Source: Streptomyces jumonjinensis
Lineage (GTDB): Bacteria; Actinomycetota; Actinomycetes; Streptomycetales; Streptomycetaceae
NCBI RefSeq assembly: GCF_009600885.1
Contig: NZ_VCLA01000157.1
Span: 25,760 to 89,759, forward strand
Direction of reading: 5' to 3'
Length of the DNA: 64,000 bases
Shown here: positions 33,736-43,162 of the stretch, one piece after another
Position numbering within the stretch: the stretch's first letter is position 1
Layout: each line of letters opens with the position of its first letter
Program-made: the position numbers and the translations under genes
Notes under the pieces: model-generated
The model's database searches: none
Told to the model about the DNA's origin: nothing
What the model saw: only the letters and a program-made list of their open reading frames with translations

Positions 33736-34119
33736 GTGACCACACCCTCCCGGCGACACCCCGGAATCCTGCGGCCCGCCTCCCCAGGCCAGCGCTACGT
33801 CCTGCTGGACAACCACCTCTGGGGCGCCCACGAGCACGATCCGCACCTGCTGGAGTGCGTGGCCCGCAACCATCGTGGAAGGCGCTGCTCGGATCCCCTG
33901 GAGTGGGGCGTGACGCTGGCCAGCGTCGTCGTGCTGATCGGTGAGCAGCTGACCGTCGTGTACCACGGCCGGTCCTACGAGGGCGCCGACCGGTGGAAGG
34001 CGCAGCGCTGTTCCGGGCACTACGGGTCGGCGATCCCCGACTGTGTGCCGCGCGAGCTCGTGCCGTGCGCGGCCGACGGCACGCTCCTGGCCGCGGCTGG
34101 CGGTCTGTACGGGCCCTGA
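33736..34119 (+). CDS. Hypothetical protein
   Basis: 127 residues from GTG 33736 (ATG 33709 is an alternative). The core YVLLDNHLWGAHEHDPHLLE and CSDPLEWGVTLASVVVLIGE has a beta-rich look, with two Cys pairs possible later (QRCSGHYGSAIPDCVPRELV). No function is recognised. Confidence 0.5.
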   Translation: MTTPSRRHPGILRPASPGQRYVLLDNHLWGAHEHDPHLLECVARNHRGRRCSDPLEWGVTLASVVVLIGEQLTVVYHGRSYEGADRWKAQRCSGHYGSAIPDCVPRELVPCAADGTLLAAAGGLYGP

Positions 34120-34155
34120 CGACACCCCGCCCCGGTTCCCGTGTGTGCCGCTACG

Positions 34156-34767
34156 TCACGAAGGAAAGACGGGCATCACGGAACCCGCCCAGCCGGCTCT
34201 GTCCGCGTTCCACTGCATCAGCAGGCGAGCGGGCACGTCCCCGCGCTCGAGGATGCGGACCGCCACAGGGTTGATCCAGACGCCCCTGGCGCCGACCCTC
34301 TCGACGAAGCCGCGGGCGTCGAGCCGGTCCACCGCCTCGACGAGCTCGCCGGGCGTCAGGAAGAACACCGGCGCGAGCAGGAAGCCCAGCTGGAAGTTCC
34401 TGATCTCCGGCGGCCCCCCGGGCCGGCGCAGCCCCTCCTGTTGCAGGGCCAGCCACAGCAGAGCCGTGGCCTCGTAGGGGGAGCCGCACAGCTCCCGGAG
34501 CACGTCCCTGTGCAGCGACACCACCAGGGTGTCATCGCAGTCGGCATCCAGTGGCATGAACTTTCGATCCTGGTCCGTGCCCGGGGGCAGGATCCGGTAC
34601 GGCGGCAAGGGTGCCATGGCGCGCTGGGCGTCCTGGATCCGGCCCCGGTGCAGTTGAGAATGTCCGGCCCGGTCCGGCACGCACTTCTCCCCCGGCGCGG
34701 CCTGGCAGTCCGGACAGGTGCGGTTGCGGGCTTTCTCGCGTACGGCCGACGGAACAGCTCGGCTCAC
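34156..34767 (-). CDS. Zinc-finger plus winged-helix-like protein
   Basis: 203 residues from GTG 34767. The N-terminus CPDCQAAPGEKCVPDRAGHS has two CxxC-type Cys pairs and His like the short zinc-binding module found in mycobacterial and phage-borne proteins. The C-terminal part (LTPGELVEAVDRLDARGFVE and VGARGVWINPVAVRILERGD) is a winged-helix pattern. It is probably a DNA-binding regulator. It follows two bases after the stop of the 156-residue gene upstream, so the two are an operon. Confidence 0.62.
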   Translation of the reverse strand: MSRAVPSAVREKARNRTCPDCQAAPGEKCVPDRAGHSQLHRGRIQDAQRAMAPLPPYRILPPGTDQDRKFMPLDADCDDTLVVSLHRDVLRELCGSPYEATALLWLALQQEGLRRPGGPPEIRNFQLGFLLAPVFFLTPGELVEAVDRLDARGFVERVGARGVWINPVAVRILERGDVPARLLMQWNADRAGWAGSVMPVFPS

Positions 34768-34769
34768 CG

Positions 34770-35240
34770 TCAGCGGGAAAGGCTGGAGAGGGAGGGCACG
34801 GTGAGGTAGCCGCCGTTGATGTCCGTTCCGAGGAAACCGTCGGCGATGAGCCGGCGGGTGGAGTCGAGCAGGGCGGGCAGCGAGCTGCCGTCCAGTCCGG
34901 GCAGCGGAAGGGCTGCTTCTTCGAGGAACGCCGTCACGGCTTCGCCGGCGACGTCGGCGGCCTCGCCCGTCAGTTTCCCCTCGGCCAGGGCGTGCAGGGC
35001 CGCGGCGAAGTCGAAGTCGATGACCTCACCGCTCAGCCGCAGCGTGCTGGTCGCCAGGTAGAGGCGCCCTTCGCAGACCTGCGGCGTCTCGCGGGCGAAG
35101 AGCGGCTGCGGAAATTGGGAGAGCGGTCCGGTGGCCGCGGACCGGTCCTGGGTGGAGGCCGGCTTTCGCGTGCTGGCACGCCGGGCGCGAGCGGGGTGAC
35201 GGACCTGGGGCGGCTTCTTGCGTCGGTTCTTGCTGCTCAC
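34770..35240 (-). CDS. Hypothetical protein upstream of winged-helix gene
   Basis: 156 residues from GTG 35240. The first 45 residues are strongly basic (SSKNRRKKPPQVRHPARARR), possibly nucleic-acid binding. The rest is a globular domain (GRLYLATSTLRLSGEVIDFD and AADVAGEAVTAFLEEAALPL). No function is recognised. It is co-transcribed with the next gene. Confidence 0.55.
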   Translation of the reverse strand: MSSKNRRKKPPQVRHPARARRASTRKPASTQDRSAATGPLSQFPQPLFARETPQVCEGRLYLATSTLRLSGEVIDFDFAAALHALAEGKLTGEAADVAGEAVTAFLEEAALPLPGLDGSSLPALLDSTRRLIADGFLGTDINGGYLTVPSLSSLSR

Positions 35241-35929
35241 CAGGGAGCCTTCCACTGCGGTCGGGTAGTGGCGCTCAGCATGGCGGCGCTCCGGGACGGC
35301 GAGGTGCAGCGGCCCCGTGCGCCTGCGCGTTTTCGCCCGATCGTGCGAGTCCACTGAGGCCCGTTGCTGACGAACCTCGGCCGCCCCGGCATGCCGTGAG
35401 CCCCGGACGGGCGCATACCGTGACCGAGCTCGACCGTTATCCGGGCATGGAGCGGACTGAGCAGTTGACCGAACTGGCGCGCTGTATCCAGGAACACAAT
35501 GCCCTGTCGAGAAGCGCGCGCGATCTGTGGGCTCAGGCGCAGGCCCAAAGCCGGGCGGGGTAATAGCGGCGGTGGCGCGCAGGTCCCGCAGCTCCGGCTC
35601 GACGTCGGCCTGCGGGCACGGGTCGACAAGTGCTCCAGCTGTCCTCGGGAGCATGTGGCCGGTTCAGTGGAGCGGCGGTGAGATCGTCGGTGATAGGCGA
35701 GCGATTTGTAGCCGTCGAGTGGGGGTTCCGTCAAGCGTTTGTGCCGGTGGGGGTTCCGACTGGGTGCGGTCGGCTGTGCGCCGGGGCAGTTGGCTCTCGT
35801 GTAACTCCCTTGCATGGTGGTCTTGTTGATCGCCTACGGCCTTGCAAACCATGATCTCGGTCATACGATCGGAGTCGCGTTCCTGATGGGCTTGCATCGA
35901 ACATTAGAGCGATCTAGGAGGATGTAAGC
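35241..35929. other. Intergenic region with gene relics
   Basis: About 690 bases. A short frame at 35420-35563 is the only protein-like stretch (listed). From about 35800 the base composition drops, as expected for the promoter region of the secreted nuclease gene. Confidence 0.4.
35420..35563 (+). CDS. Possible 47-residue protein or relic
   Basis: From GTG 35420: TELDRYPGMERTEQLTELAR, then CIQEHNALSRSARDLWAQAQ, ending at TAA. It is helical and codon use fits the genome, but there is no clear ribosome binding site and it may be the remnant of a longer gene. Confidence 0.3.
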   Translation: MTELDRYPGMERTEQLTELARCIQEHNALSRSARDLWAQAQAQSRAG

Positions 35930-37900
35930 TTGATCCGCAGACACTCCATCCTGGCATTGCGCTGCCTCGCCGCAGGGGCAGCCATCGCGTTACTCGCGGG
36001 AGCGGGCACGGCCGGCGCCGCCGATTTCACCCCCAACGCCTCCACTAAGGCAGCGCCGTCCACACGGCCGGCCGCCGGACCAGAGAGCGCGGCCGCCGGA
36101 GCACGACCGGTCTCGGGCAAGAACCCCTCGGCCGGGCCCCAGTTCTCCAAGAGCGGCAGCACCTGGCAGGTCATCGCCCCGGAGACGGTGCTGCGCAACA
36201 CGGTCACCGACGCCGACGGCGACAGGAGCAACCTGAGTTTCGAGGCCTGGACCACCGACGCCAGCGGCAAGCCGAAGACGCAGGTCAAGCTGACCGACGC
36301 CAACCCCCACGGTGTTCTGGTCTCGCCGTTCGTGGCCTCCGGCCAGACCGCCCAGGTCACCGTCGACTACGGGAAGCTGAAGCCGGGCGTCCTCTACACC
36401 TTCCGCACGTCGGCCTTCGACGGCAGCCTCTATGAGACGTCCTGGTCTCCGTGGGCGAACTTCAAGATCAACCCCTATGCGACCTTCCCGGCCCCGCAGG
36501 CCTCGTCCACCATCGACCCGATGGCCCAGAGCGTACGAGAGGTCACGCGAAGCGACCCGGGCCCCGTGACCGCAGCCCGCAAGGCGAAACCGAAACGCAC
36601 ATGCTCCCCGGCCGACGCCCAGGGCCGCACGCTGTGCATCGAGGTCAGCCCACCGTCCAAGCAGGCCAAGAGGACCCCGCCCTCCTCCGCGCCCGCCGTC
36701 GAACTGGTCGACTGGTGCGTGACCAAGCCGCACGGCAAGGACTACATCACCCGCTCCGAAGCCTGTCTGAAGAGCGTCGGCCAAGCCACACTGATCTTCC
36801 TCGACACGGACCCGACGAGCCCCGCGCTCGGCACCGCCACCTTCGACATCGAGCAGTCGATCAAGACCTACCCGAACAAAGGCTCCAGCGGGAGCAACTT
36901 CGCCGAGTTCGACCAGCAGCTCATCCTGACCCCGCGCCACATCGACGCGGCGCTTCAGGGCGTCACCCTCAAGTGGAACGTGGGAATGGCCTGCAGCTCC
37001 TGCGTCACCTCGCAGACCAAGTGGGTGGACAGCCTGAACAAGCCGTCCGACGCCCACTGGGCCTACGCCAACGACGGCCGGCCGTACGAGTCCAGCTGGG
37101 GCACCGTCCAGACGACCTGGTCCGGAACGGGCAAGGAGACGATCGACCTCGGCTGGTCCATCACCGCCACCGTGGACGCAAGCAGCGCCGCGACGGCCAC
37201 CGCCGACTTCGGCACGAGCGGCAAGGCGCCTGTCCGCGAACTCGCCCCGCGATGCGACGACATCCTCAAAGGCGCCGCCCCCGGCTGCGCCCTGCCGTTC
37301 TACAGGCCGGTCTACACCATCGACACCAACCTCTACCCGGCCGCCGGCGCCTACTACTGGCTGATGCAGGAGAAGATGCCCGGCCACCCCGGCTCCCTGA
37401 AGTGGGACTCCTTCCTCCGCTACCTGGGCCCGGACACCACGGTGAAGCATCCGGTCACCGGCGCCCCGTGGACGTCGAACGACAGCCGAGGCAAGGTCTG
37501 CCCCTCAAGCTGGACCGCGCACCCCAGCGATGCCGACCTCGGCGCTCTGAGCTGTGACGAGTACGCCATGGCCTCCACCCATGAGAGCGGAGGCTTCCCG
37601 GGCGGCCCCAACCAGGTCGCCTCCGGCAACGAATGCGCCCAGCTCTACGCCGACAGGCTCGGCGACGGCAGCAGCAACTTCGGTCTCCTCGCCGACGTCC
37701 GCGCCGCGAAGGGCGGCCCCTCCTGGAAGGAGAAGTGCGGCCGGGCCGCCGTCCCGGCGAAGCAGAACTCCGAAGCGTTCAAGAACCTCAACCCCGCCAC
37801 CCTGCGTCTCCTCGACAGCGACGGCTTCTTCGTCAGCAACCCCGGCTTCGAGCACTGCGCCAACGCCAACACCACCTGCGCCTGGCGCAAGGTCGGATAG
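35930..37900 (+). CDS. Secreted protein with C-terminal NucA/NucB-type nuclease domain
   Basis: 656 residues from a TTG preceded by AGGAGG about eight bases upstream, a strong site that decides the start. A Sec signal peptide ends at AGTAGAADF. Residues 60-180 resemble an exported beta-sandwich (VTVDYGKLKPGVLYTFRTSA). The middle domain is Cys-containing. The C-terminal 150 residues carry SCDEYAMASTHESGG, the DEYxxAST-E-GG signature of sporulation-type DNases NucA/NucB, followed by NECAQLYADRL. The enzyme likely degrades extracellular DNA. A SUKH-domain gene faces it across a shared terminator. Confidence 0.75.
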   Translation: MIRRHSILALRCLAAGAAIALLAGAGTAGAADFTPNASTKAAPSTRPAAGPESAAAGARPVSGKNPSAGPQFSKSGSTWQVIAPETVLRNTVTDADGDRSNLSFEAWTTDASGKPKTQVKLTDANPHGVLVSPFVASGQTAQVTVDYGKLKPGVLYTFRTSAFDGSLYETSWSPWANFKINPYATFPAPQASSTIDPMAQSVREVTRSDPGPVTAARKAKPKRTCSPADAQGRTLCIEVSPPSKQAKRTPPSSAPAVELVDWCVTKPHGKDYITRSEACLKSVGQATLIFLDTDPTSPALGTATFDIEQSIKTYPNKGSSGSNFAEFDQQLILTPRHIDAALQGVTLKWNVGMACSSCVTSQTKWVDSLNKPSDAHWAYANDGRPYESSWGTVQTTWSGTGKETIDLGWSITATVDASSAATATADFGTSGKAPVRELAPRCDDILKGAAPGCALPFYRPVYTIDTNLYPAAGAYYWLMQEKMPGHPGSLKWDSFLRYLGPDTTVKHPVTGAPWTSNDSRGKVCPSSWTAHPSDADLGALSCDEYAMASTHESGGFPGGPNQVASGNECAQLYADRLGDGSSNFGLLADVRAAKGGPSWKEKCGRAAVPAKQNSEAFKNLNPATLRLLDSDGFFVSNPGFEHCANANTTCAWRKVG

Positions 37901-37911
37901 CCCCTCCCGCC

Positions 37912-37955
37912 GACATCGGGTGGGGGCCGGCGACGGCCAGCCCCCACCCGATGTC
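37912..37955. terminator. Shared terminator of nuclease and SUKH genes
   Basis: GACATCGGGTGGGGGC (37912-37927) pairs perfectly with 37940-37955 around a 12-base loop; it overlaps the stop of the convergent gene. Confidence 0.8.
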
Positions 37956-38847
37956 AGCCGGCGAGCGGCGTCCAGCCCTCGGGAGGGTCACCCCGGTACC
38001 CCCACGCCAGACCGCCGTCAATCAGCCCGGGCTCCAGACCGGGGAGAAGGGACGGGGCCTCCAGACGATCCGCCGTCTCCTCCAGATAGACGGACAGCGA
38101 CGCGAACCGGGGCACCCGCTCGCCGAATTCGCCCCACCAGCAGACCTCACCGCTCTCCGCGTCGAGATACAGGCCGGAAGAGGCGTCGACGGAGGTGTAG
38201 GACGCGAACGGAATCCAGTGTGCCTTCCACAGACCATCGCCGGCCGTCTCCATGCGGGCCCGGTACACCCCCATCGCGGCGTCGAGGTCCATCAACGCCC
38301 AGTTGTCCAGCAGGAACACCGCCGGGCCTCCGCCCCGGACCCCCGCGCACAGACGCCACAGAGCCGTCAACGACGGCGGAAGGACCCGGCCGAACGCCCC
38401 CTCCGCCACGGCAAGGTCCTCCTCCCCCGCACCCGGACACAACGTCGCGAACGACGCCGGGGCGTGCGCGGGCAACCACGACTCGACCCGCCGCCACGCC
38501 GCAGCCGCCTGACGCGCCTCCCACTCCCCCAGCCCCGAGTCCGGCGCATCGGCAGGATCTGGCCCCTCAGCGCCGGACGCGAGCGGCCGCGCCGCCTCGA
38601 CGGCCCTGACCTGCACCCGCCCCTCCTCCAACAAGGGCGGGCCGTAGGCGTAGCGAACGATCAGCTCCGGGCAGTCCTCGAACATCTCGCCGTCGACCCT
38701 CACCGCGTACAGAGGCTCGCCGCCCGCCTCCACCGGATCACCTAACTCCGGATCATCCTCAAGCTGCCCGCACACCACCTTCACGGCGTACTCCACGCCT
38801 CTGCCGAGCTCCCTGCACCGCTCCTGCACGTCCGCCGACACATCCAC
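37954..38847 (-). CDS. SMI1/KNR4 (SUKH) family protein
   Basis: 297 residues. Residues 110-290 form the SUKH fold: AWRRVESWLPAHAPASFATL, VAEGAFGRVLPPSLTALWRL, ALMDLDAAMGVYRARM, then SSGLYLDAESGEVCWWGEFG. The first 100 residues are an extra domain with an acidic character. SUKH proteins are the commonest immunity proteins against bacterial nuclease toxins, although many have other roles. The convergent neighbour is a secreted nuclease, which makes an immunity role plausible but unproven. Confidence 0.75.
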   Translation of the reverse strand: MDVSADVQERCRELGRGVEYAVKVVCGQLEDDPELGDPVEAGGEPLYAVRVDGEMFEDCPELIVRYAYGPPLLEEGRVQVRAVEAARPLASGAEGPDPADAPDSGLGEWEARQAAAAWRRVESWLPAHAPASFATLCPGAGEEDLAVAEGAFGRVLPPSLTALWRLCAGVRGGGPAVFLLDNWALMDLDAAMGVYRARMETAGDGLWKAHWIPFASYTSVDASSGLYLDAESGEVCWWGEFGERVPRFASLSVYLEETADRLEAPSLLPGLEPGLIDGGLAWGYRGDPPEGWTPLAG

Positions 38848-39033
38848 AGCACGCTCCCCTCAGTCGCCGGCCCCCAGACTCTCAGACTGAACCCAGCCTC
38901 CCGGAAGGGGATCCGGCAACGGTCTTCACGGCCTGGCGGCGACCGGGCGGCAGCGCGGAACCTGCCCTTGCTGACACGTCCCGGCGGCGCGGGCCTGCTC
39001 AAGAACGACCCCCGCGCGGGCGGGGACGACAGC

Positions 39034-39123
39034 GGAGTATCCCCGCGCAAGCGGGGACGACCACGAAGCCGGCGCGGCTCCCGCGGAGGACACGGGGAGT
39101 ATCCCCGCGCAAGCGGGGACGAC
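39034..39123. CRISPR. Two-repeat CRISPR remnant, type I-E-like
   Basis: Two identical 28-base repeats (39034-39061 and 39096-39123), each with the palindromic core CCCCGCGCAAGCGGGG and ending GGGACGAC, surround a 34-base spacer. A degenerate third copy lies directly upstream (about 39007-39030) with only three bases between, as if a spacer had been deleted. Repeat form is that of actinobacterial type I-E arrays. No cas gene is in the window. Confidence 0.75.
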
Positions 39124-39448
39124 ACTTCCTGACCTGGAGAGTTGTCACGTGATCATGCTGATTTCCTTTACATGTATCAGGACAGCTCCCCGGCGCTGAT
39201 GCTGTGCCGACACTGACGACGCCAGGTTCGGTAGTACCCCGTATCTGCCGACATGGCTGCCGCGCCGCCGGTTTCCCACATCGTTCACCGACATCACCGC
39301 CAGCCCACAATCCGCAGACCAGCAGCGCTGGCTCACCCGAACCATCGGGAATGACTCAGCCCGACCGTACAGACATAATGCCAGCGCCGAACGAGCCCGC
39401 CGCACCTGCGGGGTTGACACTGGGCTCGTCCCGCGAGCTGGTGTTGTT

Positions 39449-40012
39449 TCAGCGTCGGGTGAGGCGGGCGGGATCGATGTCGAAGGTGAACGGTTCGGTG
39501 AGCGCGGTGGTCTCCCCTGTCTGGACGACTCGGTCTGTGTAGCTGCCGCGTTCGAGGCGGCCGAGGTAGAGACGGGGCGCGGGCTCAAGTTCCAGCCGCC
39601 AGTAATACGGAATACCCGCCGCGGCGTAGAGGGCGGGTTTCATCTTCCGGTCGGTGACCCGGGTCGAAGGCGAGGCGATCTCGACGACGACCAGGACGTC
39701 GTGTGCATCGACGGTCAGGCCGGCGTCTGCCGCAGCGTCATCGTCGATGACCGCGATGTCCGGGATCAGCAGTCCGTCCGGGACCACCACATTGACGGCC
39801 TCCAGCACCTCCACCGGAGCACTGGCTGCTTCGACAGCCGCATCGAGGAGGGCAGCGAGCCGATGACTGGCCCGCTGATGCGGGACGCCGGGGCTCGGGC
39901 TCATCACCAGCGCACCCCCGACCAGCTCGATTCGGTTCCGAGGGTCTTCAGGCAGGGCCAGGACGTCGCTAAGCGTCCAGGGACCGGAATGACCATTCGT
40001 TGCAACACTCAC
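39449..40012 (-). CDS. Uma2-family PD-(D/E)XK endonuclease
   Basis: 187 residues from ATG. The order RIELVGGALVMSP, PDGLLIPDIAVID and DVLVVVEIASPST..DRKMK..LYAAAGIPYYW is the Uma2 pattern, with Asp in PDI and E-x-(A/S) then Lys as the likely metal and catalytic residues. These proteins are abundant in Streptomyces and their role is unsettled. It is monocistronic. Confidence 0.85.
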   Translation of the reverse strand: MSVATNGHSGPWTLSDVLALPEDPRNRIELVGGALVMSPSPGVPHQRASHRLAALLDAAVEAASAPVEVLEAVNVVVPDGLLIPDIAVIDDDAAADAGLTVDAHDVLVVVEIASPSTRVTDRKMKPALYAAAGIPYYWRLELEPAPRLYLGRLERGSYTDRVVQTGETTALTEPFTFDIDPARLTRR

Positions 40013-40913
40013 CTCTTACCTCCGGTGCGCTCTGGTACCGAGTCTGCCCCGCCGCCCGGCGTGATGTCCGCCAGAACGGCATACAGCCCGCGATCAGCCT
40101 CAAAACCGTCCGGCTGACGACCCCGGACAGTCATAATGAACCCCGGGGGACGTGACAGCTGCCGGCACTGCGTGGTCCTACCCGCCATGCTGTCGTTCAG
40201 ACGCCGGAGCCGCCACCACCGAGCCGCACCATATAGAGACCGCTTTCAAGGATCTGCGCCCCGCAGCCGGCCCGAAGGACGACCGCCGCTCATGCCCCGC
40301 CCGGGCAGGCCGCTCTCCGCCCCGGGGCTGCGGTTCATGGCCGCCCCGAAGCGCGACCGCTACCTCCCCGTCGGCAGGCCCCAAACGAGCACTACGCCGG
40401 CGGCCTGATCCCCGACCGCTTGGAAAGGCGACCCGCCGCACCCTGGACCGGACACCGCCACGCCAGCGGGGACCCGACTGGGTGTAGAGCATCTGCTGGA
40501 ACGCATCCACAGGAGCATCCCTGCGGGGCGGTCGCCTCCCTCCGTCCGGACATCTCGGTCATATGCGCTTGGACCCTGCTCCGCCCTGTCATTGCCAATT
40601 GTTTGCTGAACATTTTCGGGGAAGAGGGGATGGCGGTGAGGAATCTGCCTTCAGTAGCATGTTCACAAACAAGCCGGTGTGTCTTCCGTTTGGCGAGAAG
40701 TAGCTTCATTCGATGATCATTTTCCGCCTCCTGTGTATACGTCAAAGGCGAAGATTCGGAATCTGCGATCTGAATCCCCGGGAATCGGCAGCCCTCCGCG
40801 CGATCGCTGCTGCGCGGAGCGTCAGCCGAGCCCGTCAGCTCTTCGAGCGCCGGAGGGTTGGCCGGCTCGCGCTGCACGGAAAGGGTGCTCTGCCAGGAGG
40901 TTAGGAGAGCCTT

Positions 40914-40947
40914 CCCAGACCGCGCCCTCGCACGGGTGCGGTCTGGG
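40914..40947. terminator. Hairpin in low-G+C intergenic DNA
   Basis: CCCAGACCGC (40914-40923) pairs with GCGGTCTGGG (40938-40947). No gene is apparent on either side that it would terminate. Confidence 0.35.
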
Positions 40948-41160
40948 CGGTGTGAGCGGATTCTCGGAATGTCCCAAGAGCGCCCAGGAGCAAAAGAGGA
41001 GACAAAGCGTCAGACTGTGACCGGCATATGACCTGAACGGGCACATGATCATCCTTGGATGGCGCTACCCTGAATGTCCATTCGCTCACTTCCGGTTCAG
41101 ACCCGGAGGTGACTGCGGCATGCCCAGACGCCGCACCATGGACTAATCCAGGAGACGACG

Positions 41161-41367
41161 ATGAACCGACCGCACACTAGCAATCCCGCACGTCTCGGCG
41201 AAAGGGTCAGGTCTAGTCCAATTCTCCGGATCCTGAGGGCCCCCGGACAACCACGCCGAATCCTGCAGGTGCGATCGGACACACCCCGCCTACGGCACGG
41301 AGAGCGGGGTCCGCACGCACGGAACCGCCAGGAGGCTGACGCTCACTCGAGCAGAGCGTATCCGTGA
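41161..41367 (+). CDS. Possible 68-residue basic peptide
   Basis: ATG 41161 is preceded by AGGAG at a good distance, which is the main support. The product is Arg/Pro-rich and without a recognisable fold, so this may be chance. Confidence 0.2.
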   Translation: MNRPHTSNPARLGERVRSSPILRILRAPGQPRRILQVRSDTPRLRHGERGPHARNRQEADAHSSRAYP

Positions 41368-41658
41368 ACAGCCCTGGTCAACGTCATAGTTGGAGACCGA
41401 CGGCACCCGTTGGCGGTACCCGTCCTCGACCCGGCGCATCACCCGTCAGGTGTAACGTGGAGTCACCGTCCGTTGCTGGGGGCGCAACAGGCGAAACGGA
41501 AGCAGCAAGCCTTCGACGGGTCCCCCCATCGACGGCCGGACCCAGAGGAGACACGCCTCCAGTGAGGCACGACGGCGAAGAGCGCTGCCTCGCAGCGCCG
41601 TTGGGCGGTGGTGGAATTGACCACCGCGCTTGACCCGCTGCTCCGCTCGGCGCTCAGC

Positions 41659-42414
41659 ATGCGTCCGAGGCTGAACGTGTACGTGGACGAGACCGGCGAC
41701 CGGGGCTTCGGCGAGAAGTCCTCGCCCTTCTTCGCGATGACCGCGCTCCTCGTGCCTGAGGAAGATGACAGCGACGTCCGCTTCACCGCCGGCGGGCTGC
41801 GCGCGTTCATCGGGACCGGTAAACCGCTGCACTGGGTGGACCACTTCAAGGCGAAGAAGCCCGACAGGCGGCGCATCGCGGCGCAGAAGCTGGCCCTCAT
41901 GCGCACGGCGAAGGTCATTCACGTGATCACACCGAAGGCCGAGGTCGCGACGGACGCCGGCGTCCGAGACGGAACCCGCTTCTACAACTACAGCACCAGG
42001 CTCCTGCTGGAACGAGTCGCGCACGCCGCCCGCAACTGGCCGGGAGGATCACGGCTCGCCGTCACCCGGCTGGGAATCGTGAAGGGAATGGACCACGCCG
42101 TCACGGCCGCCTATCTCGACCATGTACGGCGTACGGCACAGCACGCGAGCGTCCCCTGGAACCACATCAAGTGGCCTCTCGCATGGCGGGGAACCGACTG
42201 GGACGGCATCCAGCTCGCAGACATCCACGCCGGACTCCTGAACGTGGCGCTCAGCGGGAAGCCGTCCGACAGCGCCTGTGCCAAAAATCTCCTGGAATGC
42301 CGTCACCAGCTGTACCGTCCCAACGGGACCGCCCTCGGCTGGGGCGTGAAGGTGTACGGGAACACCGGCTTCGTGACCGATCGCTCCTGGTGGCCGGAAT
42401 GGAACAGGATCTAG
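41659..42414 (+). CDS. DUF3800 protein (RNase H-like fold)
   Basis: 251 residues from ATG 41659; the frame is open to a GTG at 41608. The start NVYVDETGDRGFG and the end WDGIQLADIHAG are the two acidic signatures of DUF3800, a predicted RNase H-fold nuclease. KPLHWVDHFKAKK lies between. The family occurs on many phages and islands, and its substrate is unknown. A weak hairpin follows. Confidence 0.8.
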   Translation: MRPRLNVYVDETGDRGFGEKSSPFFAMTALLVPEEDDSDVRFTAGGLRAFIGTGKPLHWVDHFKAKKPDRRRIAAQKLALMRTAKVIHVITPKAEVATDAGVRDGTRFYNYSTRLLLERVAHAARNWPGGSRLAVTRLGIVKGMDHAVTAAYLDHVRRTAQHASVPWNHIKWPLAWRGTDWDGIQLADIHAGLLNVALSGKPSDSACAKNLLECRHQLYRPNGTALGWGVKVYGNTGFVTDRSWWPEWNRI

Positions 42415-42426
42415 CGGCATGACAAA

Positions 42427-42449
42427 GCCCCCTGGCGGGCTCCGGGGGC
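42427..42449 (+). terminator. Short hairpin after the DUF3800 gene
   Basis: GCCCCC (42427-42432) and GGGGGC (42444-42449) can pair around an 11-base loop, 13 bases past the stop. Confidence 0.4.
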
Positions 42450-43162
42450 CACTGCCACTCTACGGTGGAGGATCCAGTCACCTGGTTCCGGCCTGATCCC
42501 GGCAGCCCTCCAAGGGGCTCTGTTTTACCTTTAGACAATACCGAACACTGAGGCTGATCACTCCTCCAGGGGGCCTTCATTCTCGGAATTCACCCATGTG
42601 CGCCACCCAGAACACATCCACTGCACCTGTGTGGTCACTCTGCGTGCCCTTCTGCAGAGTGACCGCGAATGCTTCGGCAGAGAGCCGCACCGCAGGCGCG
42701 GCAGAGCGAGAACAACGGCATTCCTCAAGCGGAGGCCTTTGTTTCGCGACTTCTAACGGCGGATGACCCGCGACCTCACCGGCCTCGAAGTCCAGTCCAG
42801 CGGCACTACCTCCACGAGTCAGGACTGAACCCTGCCCTTCCGTTGCCCCAGGCCCGCCCCCGCGATTCCCGCCTGGCCTCCTACGACATTCGGCTCCGCC
42901 TGGCGGCGGCCGAGAGGGCTTCGCACGAAGCCGCCCCTGCTCCGCGTTCCGTCAGCGCGCCGACGCGGGCACCTCACGTGCTGCGGTCGAGTGCAGATCA
43001 CCGGCTGGCGGATACCCGCCTATGGCCGTCTCCGACGCCGATCGCGGCCTCCCAGAGATCAGCCGCCTCGCTGCCGCTCTGCCGCACGGTGCAAGGAACA
43101 TCCTCGCGCAGGCGGGGCACCATGCGAGCGTTCAACCCACTCTCAGGAGTAGGAACGGGCTA
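42450..43162. other. Intergenic region left of the IS cluster
   Basis: About 700 bases with no supported gene. At 43096-43118 there is a degenerate repeat-like unit (ATCCTCGCGCAGGCGGGG) that resembles the CRISPR repeat at 39034. Confidence 0.4.

Larger units (their letters stand above)
40013..41658. other. 1.6-kb region poor in genes
   Basis: No convincing gene. From about 40,560 to 41,050 the base composition is clearly less G+C-rich than the surroundings. One hairpin (40914-40947) and one weak small frame (41161-41367) are listed separately. Confidence 0.45.

Noticed and set aside
35237-35815. 192-residue minus-strand frame
   Set aside because: Ser/Arg/Pro-rich, crosses probable intergenic DNA, no ribosome binding site.
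40392-40877. 161-residue minus-strand frame in the gene-poor region
   Set aside because: Composition is not protein-like and the stretch is A+T-richer intergenic DNA.
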